This document shows, in pieces, positions 9,824-18,262 of a DNA stretch of 44,519 bases. The notes below the pieces were generated by a model. That model had not been told where the DNA came from and searched no databases. It was given only the letters and a program-made list of their open reading frames with translations. Source of the DNA: Bacteriovoracia bacterium (GTDB taxonomy: Bacteria; Bdellovibrionota; Bacteriovoracia; Bacteriovoracales; Bacteriovoracaceae). The position numbers and the translations under genes were made by a program. How positions within the stretch are numbered: position 1 is the first letter of the stretch; each line of letters opens with the position of its first letter. Location: positions 1 through 44,519 of the forward strand of contig JAUIBX010000005.1 of NCBI GenBank assembly GCA_030427595.1. The letters are read 5' to 3'.

Positions 9824-10639
9824 TCAGAGGATCATTTTTAAACTCTTAAATTGATGCGCTTGAAAGTGAAATTGATAATAGAAGTAATGAAGAAGAGTGT
9901 GAACGACTTCGGGGTTTTCAATCTTTAAGGCCCCAAGCTCTTGATAACGTTGATTGGCCACACTTCCTAAAATTTCCCACAGCTCACGCCCCTCCTGGAG
10001 ACCACTTAAGTGCTCTCGCCCCCTCTCTTCCACCAGATGCTCAGCACACTCTCCGCATGAAAAGCCACCATGATCTGTCACTAAGGTTAGGGCCCCTTGG
10101 GTATTGAGAACCTTGTCACAAAAGACGCAATTATCACGAATGGGAAAAACACCCTGCTCTATTAAAAGTTTGCCTAAGAAAATCGAAAGCTCACTCCAGG
10201 GGTCACACTGCTTTTGCGAAGCACGACCTTCCAGATGAACGACAGCATTACTGAGTACTCTAAAGAGACCCTCCATGGTGTCGTCAAAGTCTCCATGTTC
10301 ATCGTGAAGATTTTCTTGGGGACTCAACTCGCCCATGACTTCGGCATATAAGCATAGAAGAGAGAAGGCCTTGTAATTGAGACGAATATGCTCATAGCTC
10401 CAAAGAGGCAGCCACTCCTTTGCCCTATGCAGCTCGCTGGTCGCTCTCGTGTGAGAAAGCTCGACTTTCATCATGTAGCCCAACTCCAAAGTCGAGGCCT
10501 TGTGCTTCTTTCCTCCGCCTTGACCGCCATAGAAGAGAACAGATAGAGAGCGCCCACTTCTTAATAAAAGAGTGCCAATGACGTGCCGCTCTTGATAAGC
10601 GACTTTGCGGATGAGGATACCTTCGACTTTGGTTTTCAC
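9824..10639 (-). CDS. recO: DNA repair protein RecO
   Basis: Helps load RecA on SSB-coated single-stranded DNA in the RecFOR pathway. Residues 1-80 form the OB fold and open with the family pattern EGILIRKVAYQERHVIGTLL. The middle is helical. A C-terminal zinc finger is visible as CVFC ... CGEC. The length, 271 residues, is slightly above the usual 240-250. The start is GTG at 10639, and the conserved N-terminus leaves little doubt about it. The preceding gene runs into recO by 215 bases in another frame. Confidence 0.9.
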   Translation of the reverse strand: MKTKVEGILIRKVAYQERHVIGTLLLRSGRSLSVLFYGGQGGGKKHKASTLELGYMMKVELSHTRATSELHRAKEWLPLWSYEHIRLNYKAFSLLCLYAEVMGELSPQENLHDEHGDFDDTMEGLFRVLSNAVVHLEGRASQKQCDPWSELSIFLGKLLIEQGVFPIRDNCVFCDKVLNTQGALTLVTDHGGFSCGECAEHLVEERGREHLSGLQEGRELWEILGSVANQRYQELGALKIENPEVVHTLLHYFYYQFHFQAHQFKSLKMIL

Positions 10640-11303
10640 TCCACCACTTTAGCAGATCCCCCTGTGGTCGTCCCGCCAGAAACCAGCTCAAAAGCTCATC
10701 ATCCCACCTGCCAAGGGAACTTCGTGCCCCCAATAAAATGCGATGACTTGCACCCAGAGCATAGAGTTCAGAATGATCCTCTACGGAATAGGGAATAAAG
10801 AGTTCCTGATGAGGCTTCCTAGGCCATCGGCGCGGGTCTTTTATAAGGAGACCTCTCTCTTCCTCACCCACATGGCGGCATAAGACCTTGAAAGGATGAC
10901 TCACGAGAGGAACCCGCGGTAAGGAATCATGATGAAGAAGAGGACCAGGTGATACTTGGAAGACCTCTGTCAGTAGTCCTTCTTCACTTTGAAGTTTAAA
11001 AGACTGGTGAAAGATATGGTGCTCAGTATTTGAAAGGAGAAGAAAGCGACACTCCTGCCAGTACTTTCCTAAAAAACTTTGCCAGTCATGCCACCACACC
11101 AACTCATTTGATATGACCCCGCTGGTGGGCCAACGCCAGAATTGGTACGGATTAAGAACTCTTTTTATGCCTAAGTTGCGGGCCCATGCCCTTCGCTGCG
11201 GACAGAAACTTACAAAGCTCACTGCGTAACTTTCTTTTAGTGAAGTCAAAAGACCTTCTGAAAATTCTAAAGAGCGATCCCAAACCCTTAAAACTTCTTC
11301 CAC
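10425..11303 (-). CDS. Unknown Trp/His-rich protein overlapping recO
   Basis: A 292-residue protein of no family I recognise. The first 222 residues are rich in Trp, His, Arg and Leu and look like real coding sequence. The GTG start at 11303 has a strong upstream GGGAGGAG. There is no signal peptide or obvious membrane segment. The last 70 or so residues are Arg/Ser-rich and out of frame over the recO N-terminus, so they may be an accidental read-through. A one-base shift near 10645 would end the protein in a GTGA overlap with the recO start. The position just upstream of recO suggests a shared transcript. Confidence 0.6.
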   Translation of the reverse strand: MEEVLRVWDRSLEFSEGLLTSLKESYAVSFVSFCPQRRAWARNLGIKRVLNPYQFWRWPTSGVISNELVWWHDWQSFLGKYWQECRFLLLSNTEHHIFHQSFKLQSEEGLLTEVFQVSPGPLLHHDSLPRVPLVSHPFKVLCRHVGEEERGLLIKDPRRWPRKPHQELFIPYSVEDHSELYALGASHRILLGARSSLGRWDDELLSWFLAGRPQGDLLKWWSENQSRRYPHPQSRLSRAARHWHSFIKKWALSICSLLWRSRRRKEAQGLDFGVGLHDESRAFSHESDQRAA

Positions 11304-11393
11304 CTCTCCTCCCTAGATATGCTTTAGCCTTGCTGTTCTTACAAGGGTTGGATATGGTCTGCCTGCTTTAAGCACTTGAATTTGGGCAATCCT

Positions 11394-12146
11394 ATGAACC
11401 GTGTCATTTTAAATGAACTAGACAAGCATACAGTGAGACTTCACCTTGAAGATGGAGATGAGTTCACTCTTTCTCGCCCATCAGTCTGTGAGCATATCAC
11501 AGGCCATCTTAAGGCCAAGCTGGGTCAGGTCCTCAAGGTCACTCTCCTTAATGAAGCGTTGGGGGAGGCAAAAGTGACAAAGTTGGGCCCTAAAGAAGTA
11601 ACCCTTAAGATCTTAAATAAGTCCCCCACTCCAAGACCTAAAGTCACAATGATTATTGGCGCTTGCCGTCCCCCAACGGTCAAAAAGATTCTTGAGCATG
11701 GCAGTGCCTTTGGGGTTGATAAATTTATCTTTTTTCAGGCGGCCCTCAGTGAAAAGAGCTACCTCACAAGTAAGGTCTTTGAAGATGAAAAAACGTACGA
11801 GCTCCTCACTCTCGGCCTAAGCCAAGGGGCCAGGCATTGTCATTTACCTCAAGTGAGGCGAAGTCAAAGCTTAGAAGAGGCCCTCTCATTGACCGAAGAG
11901 GGAAAATCAAATCAAAAATTTTATCTTTCCCTACGAGAGGGACAAACCTTTCTTGATGAAGAGCCAAATATAAAAGAAGACATCACCTTGACCATTGGTC
12001 CGGAGAGAGGATGGACTCAAGATGAAGAGAGGATACTCCAAGAGCATGGCCTTAAGCCCATTGTGGTAGGTCCCTCCATCTTAAGGGTCGAAATGGCGAT
12101 TTTTTCAGCTCTTGGTCAGCTAGCAATGCTTGAGCTAACTCGTTAG
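11394..12146 (+). CDS. rsmE: 16S rRNA (uracil-1498-N3)-methyltransferase RsmE
   Basis: Methylates U1498 of 16S rRNA using S-adenosylmethionine. The protein has an N-terminal PUA-like domain and a C-terminal SPOUT knot with LTIGPERGWTQDEERIL and VGPSILRVEMAIFSAL, the family's SAM-binding knot. The middle retains the GACRPPTVKKILEHGSAFGV stretch. I chose the ATG at 11394 (MNRVIL); a TTG 18 bases upstream in frame has no visible ribosome binding site. The gene is divergent from the recO-linked gene and is followed 9 bases later by a glycosyltransferase. Confidence 0.92.
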   Translation: MNRVILNELDKHTVRLHLEDGDEFTLSRPSVCEHITGHLKAKLGQVLKVTLLNEALGEAKVTKLGPKEVTLKILNKSPTPRPKVTMIIGACRPPTVKKILEHGSAFGVDKFIFFQAALSEKSYLTSKVFEDEKTYELLTLGLSQGARHCHLPQVRRSQSLEEALSLTEEGKSNQKFYLSLREGQTFLDEEPNIKEDITLTIGPERGWTQDEERILQEHGLKPIVVGPSILRVEMAIFSALGQLAMLELTR

Positions 12147-12155
12147 AATAGATTC

Positions 12156-13070
12156 ATGTCAGATTCAATAAGAAAAGATCACAAGAAAATCTCAGGCTTC
12201 ACTTTTATTAAAAATGGTCTGACCTTAGGTTATCCCTTTAAAGAATCCATTGAGAGCATCGCGCCTCTTTGTGATGAAGTCATTATCAATGTTGGCTTTG
12301 AAGATAGAGAATGCACCACAGATGATGGTACTTGGGATTATCTTCAACAAAGCTTTAAAGGCGCCAAGTTTAAATTTTTAAAGTCTTATTGGGACCCAGA
12401 GCTCACAAGCCAAGGGCTTATCCTTAGCCAACAAACTAATATCGCCTTAAAAGAATGCCAGGGTGATTATTGCCAATACATTCAAGGGGACGAAGCGATC
12501 CATGAAGATGATATTGCTATCATTCGAGAGGGCGTCAATAAACTTGAAGAACAAAAGGATGTCCATGGTCTCATTTTCCAATACCGTCATTTCTACGGCA
12601 GCCCGCAAATCATAAAGCAAACACGCAACACCTACCGGCGTGAAGTTCGCTTGATACGAAATGGTCAAGGTATCTATTCTTATCTCGATGCCCAAGGCTT
12701 TAAGCTTCCAGGAGATCAAAAAGCTCCTTGTCTCGAAAGTAAGGCGCGCATTTTTCACTATGGCTGGGCCCGTAAATCTCAGCTGATGAATAAGAAGGTT
12801 AAGGCCTTTAGTAAGCTCTATCATGGCCAAGATCACGAAGAGAAAGATTTTGAATACCGCCGAATTTGGGGCCTTAGGCCCTTTAAAGAAACTCACCCTC
12901 AAGTGATGAAAGAATGGATTGAAGCCAATCAAGAAAACTTAGACATTTTGTCCCTGCCCATGAATTTTGAATGGGAAAACGTAGGTTTGGCCTTATCCGA
13001 CTTTATCGAATCCTTGACCGGATATAGAATTGGCGAATATAAAAATTTCAAGCACAAAGGTCATGTTTAA
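12156..13070 (+). CDS. Family 2-like glycosyltransferase
   Basis: A 304-residue GT-A-type protein. The N-terminus has the usual family layout: SGFTFIKNGLTLGYPFKESI, then DEVIINVG, then a stretch of helices. The sugar-nucleotide site is CQYIQGDEAIHEDD, with QGDE in the place of the common DxD. Relatives transfer sugars onto surface polysaccharides or lipids. Donor and acceptor cannot be read from the sequence. It has no membrane segment. The gene follows rsmE by 9 bases and precedes the NifU-C gene by 27, so the three may share a transcript without a shared function. Confidence 0.82.
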   Translation: MSDSIRKDHKKISGFTFIKNGLTLGYPFKESIESIAPLCDEVIINVGFEDRECTTDDGTWDYLQQSFKGAKFKFLKSYWDPELTSQGLILSQQTNIALKECQGDYCQYIQGDEAIHEDDIAIIREGVNKLEEQKDVHGLIFQYRHFYGSPQIIKQTRNTYRREVRLIRNGQGIYSYLDAQGFKLPGDQKAPCLESKARIFHYGWARKSQLMNKKVKAFSKLYHGQDHEEKDFEYRRIWGLRPFKETHPQVMKEWIEANQENLDILSLPMNFEWENVGLALSDFIESLTGYRIGEYKNFKHKGHV

Positions 13071-13097
13071 GACTGAAATTAGCGATAGGAGCCCCTT

Positions 13098-13355
13098 ATG
13101 ATGCGCCAACTTGAAAAACTTTTTGATGATATGGTGAGACCGGCACTCGCTGCTCACGGCGGAGATATTGAACTTATCGACGTGGACAATAATAAAGTCT
13201 TTGTCAAAATGACGGGGGGCTGTCAGGGCTGTTCTAGTTCTCAAGCAACTCTTACTGACGGCGTTGAAAGGCTCATTAAGCAGCATTATCCTGAAATAGA
13301 GGCGGTGGTGGATATGACTGACCATAACGCCGGAGATAATCCTTACTACAAATGA
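13098..13355 (+). CDS. NifU C-terminal domain iron-sulfur scaffold protein
   Basis: An 85-residue protein made only of the NifU-C (Nfu) domain. The family binds a [4Fe-4S] cluster between two subunits through a CxxC motif, seen here as GGCQGCSSSQATL. The preceding segment AAHGGDIELIDVDNNKVFVKM is the typical fold core. It is shorter than NfuA, which carries an extra N-terminal A-type domain. Its role is to carry or deliver Fe-S clusters to apo-enzymes in the cytoplasm. TAGGAG lies upstream of a double ATG, and either may be used. Confidence 0.93.
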   Translation: MMRQLEKLFDDMVRPALAAHGGDIELIDVDNNKVFVKMTGGCQGCSSSQATLTDGVERLIKQHYPEIEAVVDMTDHNAGDNPYYK

Positions 13356-13446
13356 TCATAATCATACAAAATACCAGACAAGAACACACGCCTACTGCCG
13401 CAAAATATTCACCTGTATCGAAAGGCTTCTTTTAGTGTATTCTAAA

Positions 13447-13464
13447 TATAATCTCTAAAGAGAT
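13447..13464 (+). promoter_or_regulatory. -10 box with overlapping palindrome ahead of the H-NOX operon
   Basis: TATAAT at 13447-13452 matches the sigma-70 -10 consensus, 28 bases ahead of the H-NOX ATG. No good -35 lies 17 bases upstream (GGCTTC), so an activator may be needed. The perfect palindrome ATCTCTAAAGAGAT (13451-13464) overlaps the end of the -10 and the expected start site, where a repressor would act. GGAG at 13468-13471 is the ribosome binding site. Confidence 0.4.
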
Positions 13465-13479
13465 AATGGAGACAGACTT

Positions 13480-14020
13480 ATGTACGGAATGGTAAATCAA
13501 GCTATAAAGAAAATGATTGTGGAACAGAAGGGAGAAAATTTCTGGCTAGAACTATGCTCCCAAACTGCTATCCCAGAAAAAGACTTTGTTGCTTTTCAAC
13601 AATATGATGACGAAGTGACCCTAAATATCGTGCTTAAAGTCTGTGAGCTTACAGGAAAGAGCGCACAAGATTTACTGATAGCGTTTGGAAGGTACTGGAT
13701 TCATTTTGCTTTTAGATCCGAATATAAAGAGGTTCTTCAAACTTTTTCTGAGGTCCCCTGTTTCTCTAATCAAATCGTTAAACGGCCTTCATGACATGCT
13801 GGAACAGACCTTTGAGGAATTAAAATCGCCGTCTTTTGATACTGTAGAGGAAAATTCAAATAAACTTGTTGTTAACTACTACTCTGACAGAGAAATGCCC
13901 TTGGAGTTTTTTGTCGTAGGACTTTTTGAGGGAATCTTTGAACACTTTGATCAAAAATGTAATGTCGAAATTATCGAGACACTAGGTCAGGCCAAGGCTA
14001 CTTTTCAAATTCATTACTAA
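13480..14020 (+). pseudogene. H-NOX heme NO/O2-binding protein, interrupted by a +1 frameshift
   Basis: H-NOX proteins bind heme and sense NO or O2. Two overlapping frames together encode one domain. Frame one (13480 to a TGA at 13794) starts MYGMVNQAIKKMIVEQ and includes QQYDDEVT and GRYWIHFAF. Frame two supplies SLIKSLNGLHDM and the rest. If one C is dropped from the CCCC run at 13755-13758, the joined protein has 179 residues, the normal length. The proximal heme ligand is then His104, and the propionate-binding YxSxR motif is Y133-S135-R137. Both spacings agree with the well-studied Thermoanaerobacter protein (His102, Tyr131). The position of that protein's distal Tyr140 is Glu here, which suggests an NO sensor and not an O2 binder. 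The stop TAA shares a base with the ATG of the kinase that follows. Confidence 0.88.
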
Positions 14021-16353
14021 TGTTTAGCGAAGACTTCCTTGATTCCATTTCCCCTTTTTGGATCTTCATAAAAAAAGATGGCAAGCTCCATTCTACCTCA
14101 AAATACTTTAAGCCTCATGTGAAAGAGGACGAACACATTACAGATTCTTTTTTGTTCAAGAGAGTATTCATTAGAGATGATGGGGACATCATCTCTAGCT
14201 TAAAAGGCAAGCTATTCAATTTGGAATTCAAAAAAAAACAGCTCATATTTAGGTCTCTGCTACATTCTGAAAAAGACTACGCCTTAATCACGATGTGGCC
14301 CTCTCTGAGAAATATTGAGCAAATTTCTGAACTGGGCATCCAAAACGAGATGTCCCATCCTGGTGCAGTTATTAAAGAGCTTCTCATTTCAAAAGACATC
14401 ATAAAGCGCAATTCAGAGATTATTAAGAATATAGAGGTACAGGCAAAAGAGGTCAGGTACAAATACTTATTTGAGCAATCTAATGATGCTGTCCTGACCA
14501 TGGCCCCCCCCTCTTGGCGTTTTACTTCTGCCAATAAAGCCGCTCTCAAGCTCTATGAGCTAAAAAATGTTGAGCAATTTTTTGAGCTTACTTTTGATAA
14601 GCTCTCACCGCCTCTTCAACCCTGTGGGTCCCCCTCGTCAGAGCTACTTAAGACATATATGGATGAGGCATTTGCCACAGGGGGCTCTTCATTTCCGTGG
14701 GAGTACTTGACTGCAAAAAAAAAGCTCGCTCCTTGTTTAGTCACGCTCAGCCGAATAATAGAAGACGAATTTACTTACCTTCAGGTAGTCGTCAGGGATA
14801 CCTCTAAAGAAAAAGAGCTTGAAAAGTCATTGAGGGACTCAAATGAGTACCTTGAGCTTGCCCTAAGCGGTGCAGGCCTTGGAATATGGGACTGGGACCT
14901 TACAACCAATAAAGTGACCTTCGATAGAAGGTGGCTTGAGATGCTGGGACTCAAAGAAGGAGAAGTCGAGATGAGCTTTGAGACCTGGGAGAGCCGAGTT
15001 CATCCAGATGACCTCAAACAGGCACTAGAAGACATCGAAAAATACCGAAAGGGTCAAACCAAACGCTATGAAAATATCCATCGTATGCGCCACGCCTCTG
15101 GTTCATGGATCTATATTTTAGATAAAGGCCGTTTTTCGGATTGGGACTCTAATGGAGAGCCCACAAGATTTACTGGAACTCATCTCGACATTACCGAAAA
15201 AATAGAAACAGAGAAGGCCCTCATGAGAAATGCCAAGCTCGCCTCCATTGGTGAGCTAGCAGCAGGAATTGGCCATGAAATCAACAACCCCCTAAGCATC
15301 GTAAGAGGTTACCTCAACCTACTTCTAAAGAAAGAACCCAAACTCCCGGGTGATATCGTAGAAACCCTTGAAAAGGTTAATCACGCTTCGATTCGTATTC
15401 AAAAAATTGTAGCAGGACTCAAGAACTTTTCTCAGATTGAGAAAAGCACTAAAGAGAACTTCTTCAATGTCAAAAACCTATTTTTTGAAATGGAAAATAT
15501 GCTCAAGGCCATCTATGATGCGGAGGGAATTTCTTTAAGTTTTAGCTACGACCAAATTCACGCCGGCGCCTGTATCCCGGGCGACCGTTTGAAGCTTGAA
15601 CAAATCCTTCTAAATCTTTTTTCAAATGCCAAAGATGCTACCGAGGGCCAGAGTAAACGACTCATTACCCTTAGCTCACAAACGACTCCAAGTCATGTAA
15701 CGATATCGATATCTGACAATGGTCATGGGATTAGCAATGACCTCAAAGGTCGTGTGTTTGACCCCTTTTTTACCACCAAAGATATCGGAAAAGGCACAGG
15801 TATCGGACTCTCCCTTGTTCACAGCTTCATAACCAAAGATTTTAACGGTGAGATTGATATTTTAGATTCTCGCTTTGAAACAGGCTGCACCTTCTTCATA
15901 AAAATACCAATAGAGGTCATCGATTATCGAGATGAAGGTTTTGATATCAAAAAACCTGAGCCAACCCGAAAATTCTCAATTAAGGCGATGCTCGTGGATG
16001 ACGAGCAGGGAATCTTGGAGCTGCTAAAGCTTCAGCTAGAAGATATGGGCATTGAAACATCCTGCTTTAGCGATGGAGAAGAGGCCTTTAAACACTATCA
16101 GCAAAATCCCAATACCTATGACCTCATCCTATCAGACATAAAGATGCCTAAATTGAGCGGGCCAGAGCTTTTAAAAAAAATTCGTCATCACAAATCAATA
16201 AAACGGCCTAAATTTATCTTCATGACTGGCGGCATGAACGATATTTTAGAACATAATATCGACGAAGATTACGATGAGTTGATTGAAAAGCCCTTCAATG
16301 AAGAATCCTTTCTTAAAAAGCTAGAAGGTCTCTTTCCTGACTTCAAAAAATAG
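14020..16353 (+). CDS. Hybrid histidine kinase with HNOBA-like, PAS, PAS, kinase and receiver domains
   Basis: A 777-residue soluble sensor kinase, the likely partner of the H-NOX protein encoded just upstream. Residues 1-130 resemble the HNOBA domain of soluble guanylate cyclase: SPFWIFIKKDGKLH, then SLKGKLFN, then MWPSLRNIEQISELGIQNE. A short helical linker leads to two PAS domains (about 146-270 and 285-400; the second has GIWDWDLTTNKVTFDRRW). The phosphoacceptor is His419 in GIGHEINNPL. The ATPase domain has NLFSNAKDA, ISDNGHGIS and GKGTGIGLS. A receiver domain (about 650-777) has VDDEQ, phospho-Asp706 in SDIKMPK, and the conserved Lys in EKPFNEE. No membrane segment is seen. No response regulator with an output domain is nearby, so the phosphate probably moves on to a phosphotransfer protein elsewhere. 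Confidence 0.92.
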   Translation: MFSEDFLDSISPFWIFIKKDGKLHSTSKYFKPHVKEDEHITDSFLFKRVFIRDDGDIISSLKGKLFNLEFKKKQLIFRSLLHSEKDYALITMWPSLRNIEQISELGIQNEMSHPGAVIKELLISKDIIKRNSEIIKNIEVQAKEVRYKYLFEQSNDAVLTMAPPSWRFTSANKAALKLYELKNVEQFFELTFDKLSPPLQPCGSPSSELLKTYMDEAFATGGSSFPWEYLTAKKKLAPCLVTLSRIIEDEFTYLQVVVRDTSKEKELEKSLRDSNEYLELALSGAGLGIWDWDLTTNKVTFDRRWLEMLGLKEGEVEMSFETWESRVHPDDLKQALEDIEKYRKGQTKRYENIHRMRHASGSWIYILDKGRFSDWDSNGEPTRFTGTHLDITEKIETEKALMRNAKLASIGELAAGIGHEINNPLSIVRGYLNLLLKKEPKLPGDIVETLEKVNHASIRIQKIVAGLKNFSQIEKSTKENFFNVKNLFFEMENMLKAIYDAEGISLSFSYDQIHAGACIPGDRLKLEQILLNLFSNAKDATEGQSKRLITLSSQTTPSHVTISISDNGHGISNDLKGRVFDPFFTTKDIGKGTGIGLSLVHSFITKDFNGEIDILDSRFETGCTFFIKIPIEVIDYRDEGFDIKKPEPTRKFSIKAMLVDDEQGILELLKLQLEDMGIETSCFSDGEEAFKHYQQNPNTYDLILSDIKMPKLSGPELLKKIRHHKSIKRPKFIFMTGGMNDILEHNIDEDYDELIEKPFNEESFLKKLEGLFPDFKK

Positions 16354-16392
16354 CGGCTCTATTGAAATTGAGGAGCTTGGATAACGCCTTGG

Positions 16393-17739
16393 TCATTGTG
16401 CTTGTTGTTGGGGGCGAAACACACAGCGAAAGCCTCTATCCTTTGCAGTTGCCCTTTTAAAAAAGCTGTCCCTTGGCTGAGATGAAAGTGAATAGATCCC
16501 ACTTTTGCCAGGAAATTCAGCGTGGCCTCCTCTCACGGCTACTTTTGGAACTGGAACGGTTTCATTTGAAATAGTTTCATTTGAAATAGTTTCATATGAA
16601 TTATTGATCATGCCCATCCCCAGAGTTTGACTTGGATAACTAGCACCAGTTGGAATGCGCGGCAGGTAGTCCTTTGCTGTTAAGCCCCAATCAGACGGGA
16701 TAATGGCATGAATTGGAGTCCAGCCGCATGCTTTAGTAGGACAGGTTGGAATGGGCTCCAAAGCACCCCCGAGGGTCCAATCGGTCCATTCACCCGCATT
16801 ACCCGCCAGATCCCAAACTTCCTTGCCGTTAGATAAGAAATGGCGCGCCCTTATATCTCTTGAGGCAACAGGACCATGATCGAGGAGTCGACCTTGTAAG
16901 TCGTAGCCGCATTCGTCGTTGTCAGGATTTTCAGATTCGTTGATATTTCCCCGAAAAAGACAACCTCTCCCCACTTGCCCACCTAACCAATTGCGAGGCT
17001 CCATCTCAATATTACGGGCCAACGTCATCCATTCTGGATTGCTTATTAGGTCATATCCTATTCCCAAACTTGTACAAGCGGTCTTTGCATCATCAGCAGT
17101 GATATTTACCCAAGGCTTACGCTCAGGCTCAGATTCAGCAACGGGCACAGATCCATTGCTCCCTGAGCCAGGTTTTTCATTCGCCTCAAACTGCATGACA
17201 CAAAAACCGACGACCTCTAGCTCAGGACTTCCTGGCACCGGCACGTAGCCCTCTGGGCAATTGGCAGGTCCATAGACCCTTTCTTTCATCATCGTTTCAT
17301 AAGTCATTATGTCTTCGTTAGTGCCTGATGAGCATTCCTCTCGACTAACGACGAGCTCAACAGTTGCACTCGGCTTATTGAGAATCACGGAGCCGTTGTT
17401 GCCACAGTCGAGCTGCAAAGCATCCCAGTTTCCGTTTAAACTACTGATGATATAGAAGTGATAGGTCCCAAAGGGAATCTCTGCACTAGTGACACTCGAG
17501 CTAAGACCGACCTTGATAATAGAACTTAATTTTACCTCATTAGGTGACAACGGATCATGCACCTCTTTTGCCAATTCCTCAGGTATGGCCCAGATGTAGC
17601 TCTCTTGCTTGGCTGCAGATTGGGCACTCCCAGCAAAGCTCAATACTACATTAGTGTGAGCACTTTTCTTGGGTGCACAAGACAGCACAAAGAGAGTCAA
17701 AGCGAAACCGGCTATGTAAACAAATAACATTTTAACCAT
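16393..17739 (-). CDS. Lipoprotein with SUMF1/formylglycine-enzyme-like domain
   Basis: The start is placed at ATG 17739 because AGGAGT lies just upstream and a clean lipoprotein signal peptide follows (MVKMLFVYIAGFALTLFVLSC). The first 150 mature residues are of unknown fold. The second half has the C-type-lectin-like fold of the formylglycine-generating enzyme family: WMTLARNIE, WDLAGNAGEWTDW, VAVRGGHAEF and DRGFRCVF. No Cys lies between the RGG and GFRC elements where the enzyme's catalytic pair sits, so it is probably not a catalyst and may bind carbohydrate or protein at the envelope. A short tandem repeat at about 16558-16600 encodes repeated NETIS units. Confidence 0.83.
   Translation of the reverse strand: MVKMLFVYIAGFALTLFVLSCAPKKSAHTNVVLSFAGSAQSAAKQESYIWAIPEELAKEVHDPLSPNEVKLSSIIKVGLSSSVTSAEIPFGTYHFYIISSLNGNWDALQLDCGNNGSVILNKPSATVELVVSREECSSGTNEDIMTYETMMKERVYGPANCPEGYVPVPGSPELEVVGFCVMQFEANEKPGSGSNGSVPVAESEPERKPWVNITADDAKTACTSLGIGYDLISNPEWMTLARNIEMEPRNWLGGQVGRGCLFRGNINESENPDNDECGYDLQGRLLDHGPVASRDIRARHFLSNGKEVWDLAGNAGEWTDWTLGGALEPIPTCPTKACGWTPIHAIIPSDWGLTAKDYLPRIPTGASYPSQTLGMGMINNSYETISNETISNETVPVPKVAVRGGHAEFPGKSGIYSLSSQPRDSFFKRATAKDRGFRCVFRPQQQAQ
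16556..16605. repeat. 15-bp in-frame tandem repeat
   Basis: The unit TTTCATTTGAAATAG occurs twice in full, with a degenerate third copy. It lies inside the SUMF1-like lipoprotein gene and encodes repeated Ile-Ser-Asn-Glu-Thr on the minus strand. Because the unit is a multiple of three, copy-number change by slippage would keep the frame. Confidence 0.75.
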
Positions 17740-18262
17740 TACAACTCCTGACTCAAGCGATAAATGCATAAGAGGGTTCCTATATTACAACCAATCTTAA
17801 ATCGGCTTAATAGCTCTAATAGTTAAGAGGACTTAGAATATTTATTCTAAATAATTGATAGAAGCTAATGACCATGAAAGTAGGCACAAGGTATAAATAG
17901 TAGGTCGCCTAATATTAAGTTATTCTATTTTGACAGGACTTCATTCCATTAATGGGAATGCCTAAATACTAAATGATTTTAACAACTTAGAAACAGTTAC
18001 CTCAACATACCCGCTTAAATCTAAAATGCATGGGTTTAACAAAAAGCTTACAAGGGTTTCAGATAACTTTTTTCCTTATTACAAATAAAGGTGTAACTAT
18101 CCTCACTCTTGACCAGCTTAAGTTCTGCCTTCCTAGAAAAGCCATCTGTCGCTGTATCTTCAGGATTATGACAAATAAAATGCTTGAAAAAACGATCATT
18201 TTTATAAACTAGTATTACCTCGTGAATAATGTGATGATTGCCCCAGACACCTGTTTCTCCTC
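17740..18262. other. AT-rich intergenic region with palindromes
   Basis: About 520 bases without a convincing gene. It holds the perfect palindrome TTAGAATATTTATTCTAA at 17833-17850 and CATTCC...GGAATG near 17943-17961. TTGACA occurs at 17930-17935, but no matching -10 follows at normal spacing. A 60-codon open frame at 18030-18212 lacks a ribosome binding site and family features. The base composition is clearly more AT-rich than the flanking genes. Confidence 0.5.

Noticed and set aside
12447-12932. Long antisense open frame inside the glycosyltransferase gene
   Set aside because: No family features, no ribosome binding site; codon pattern follows the sense gene.
18030-18212. 60-codon frame in the AT-rich spacer
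   Set aside because: No start signal or motif; such frames are expected by chance.
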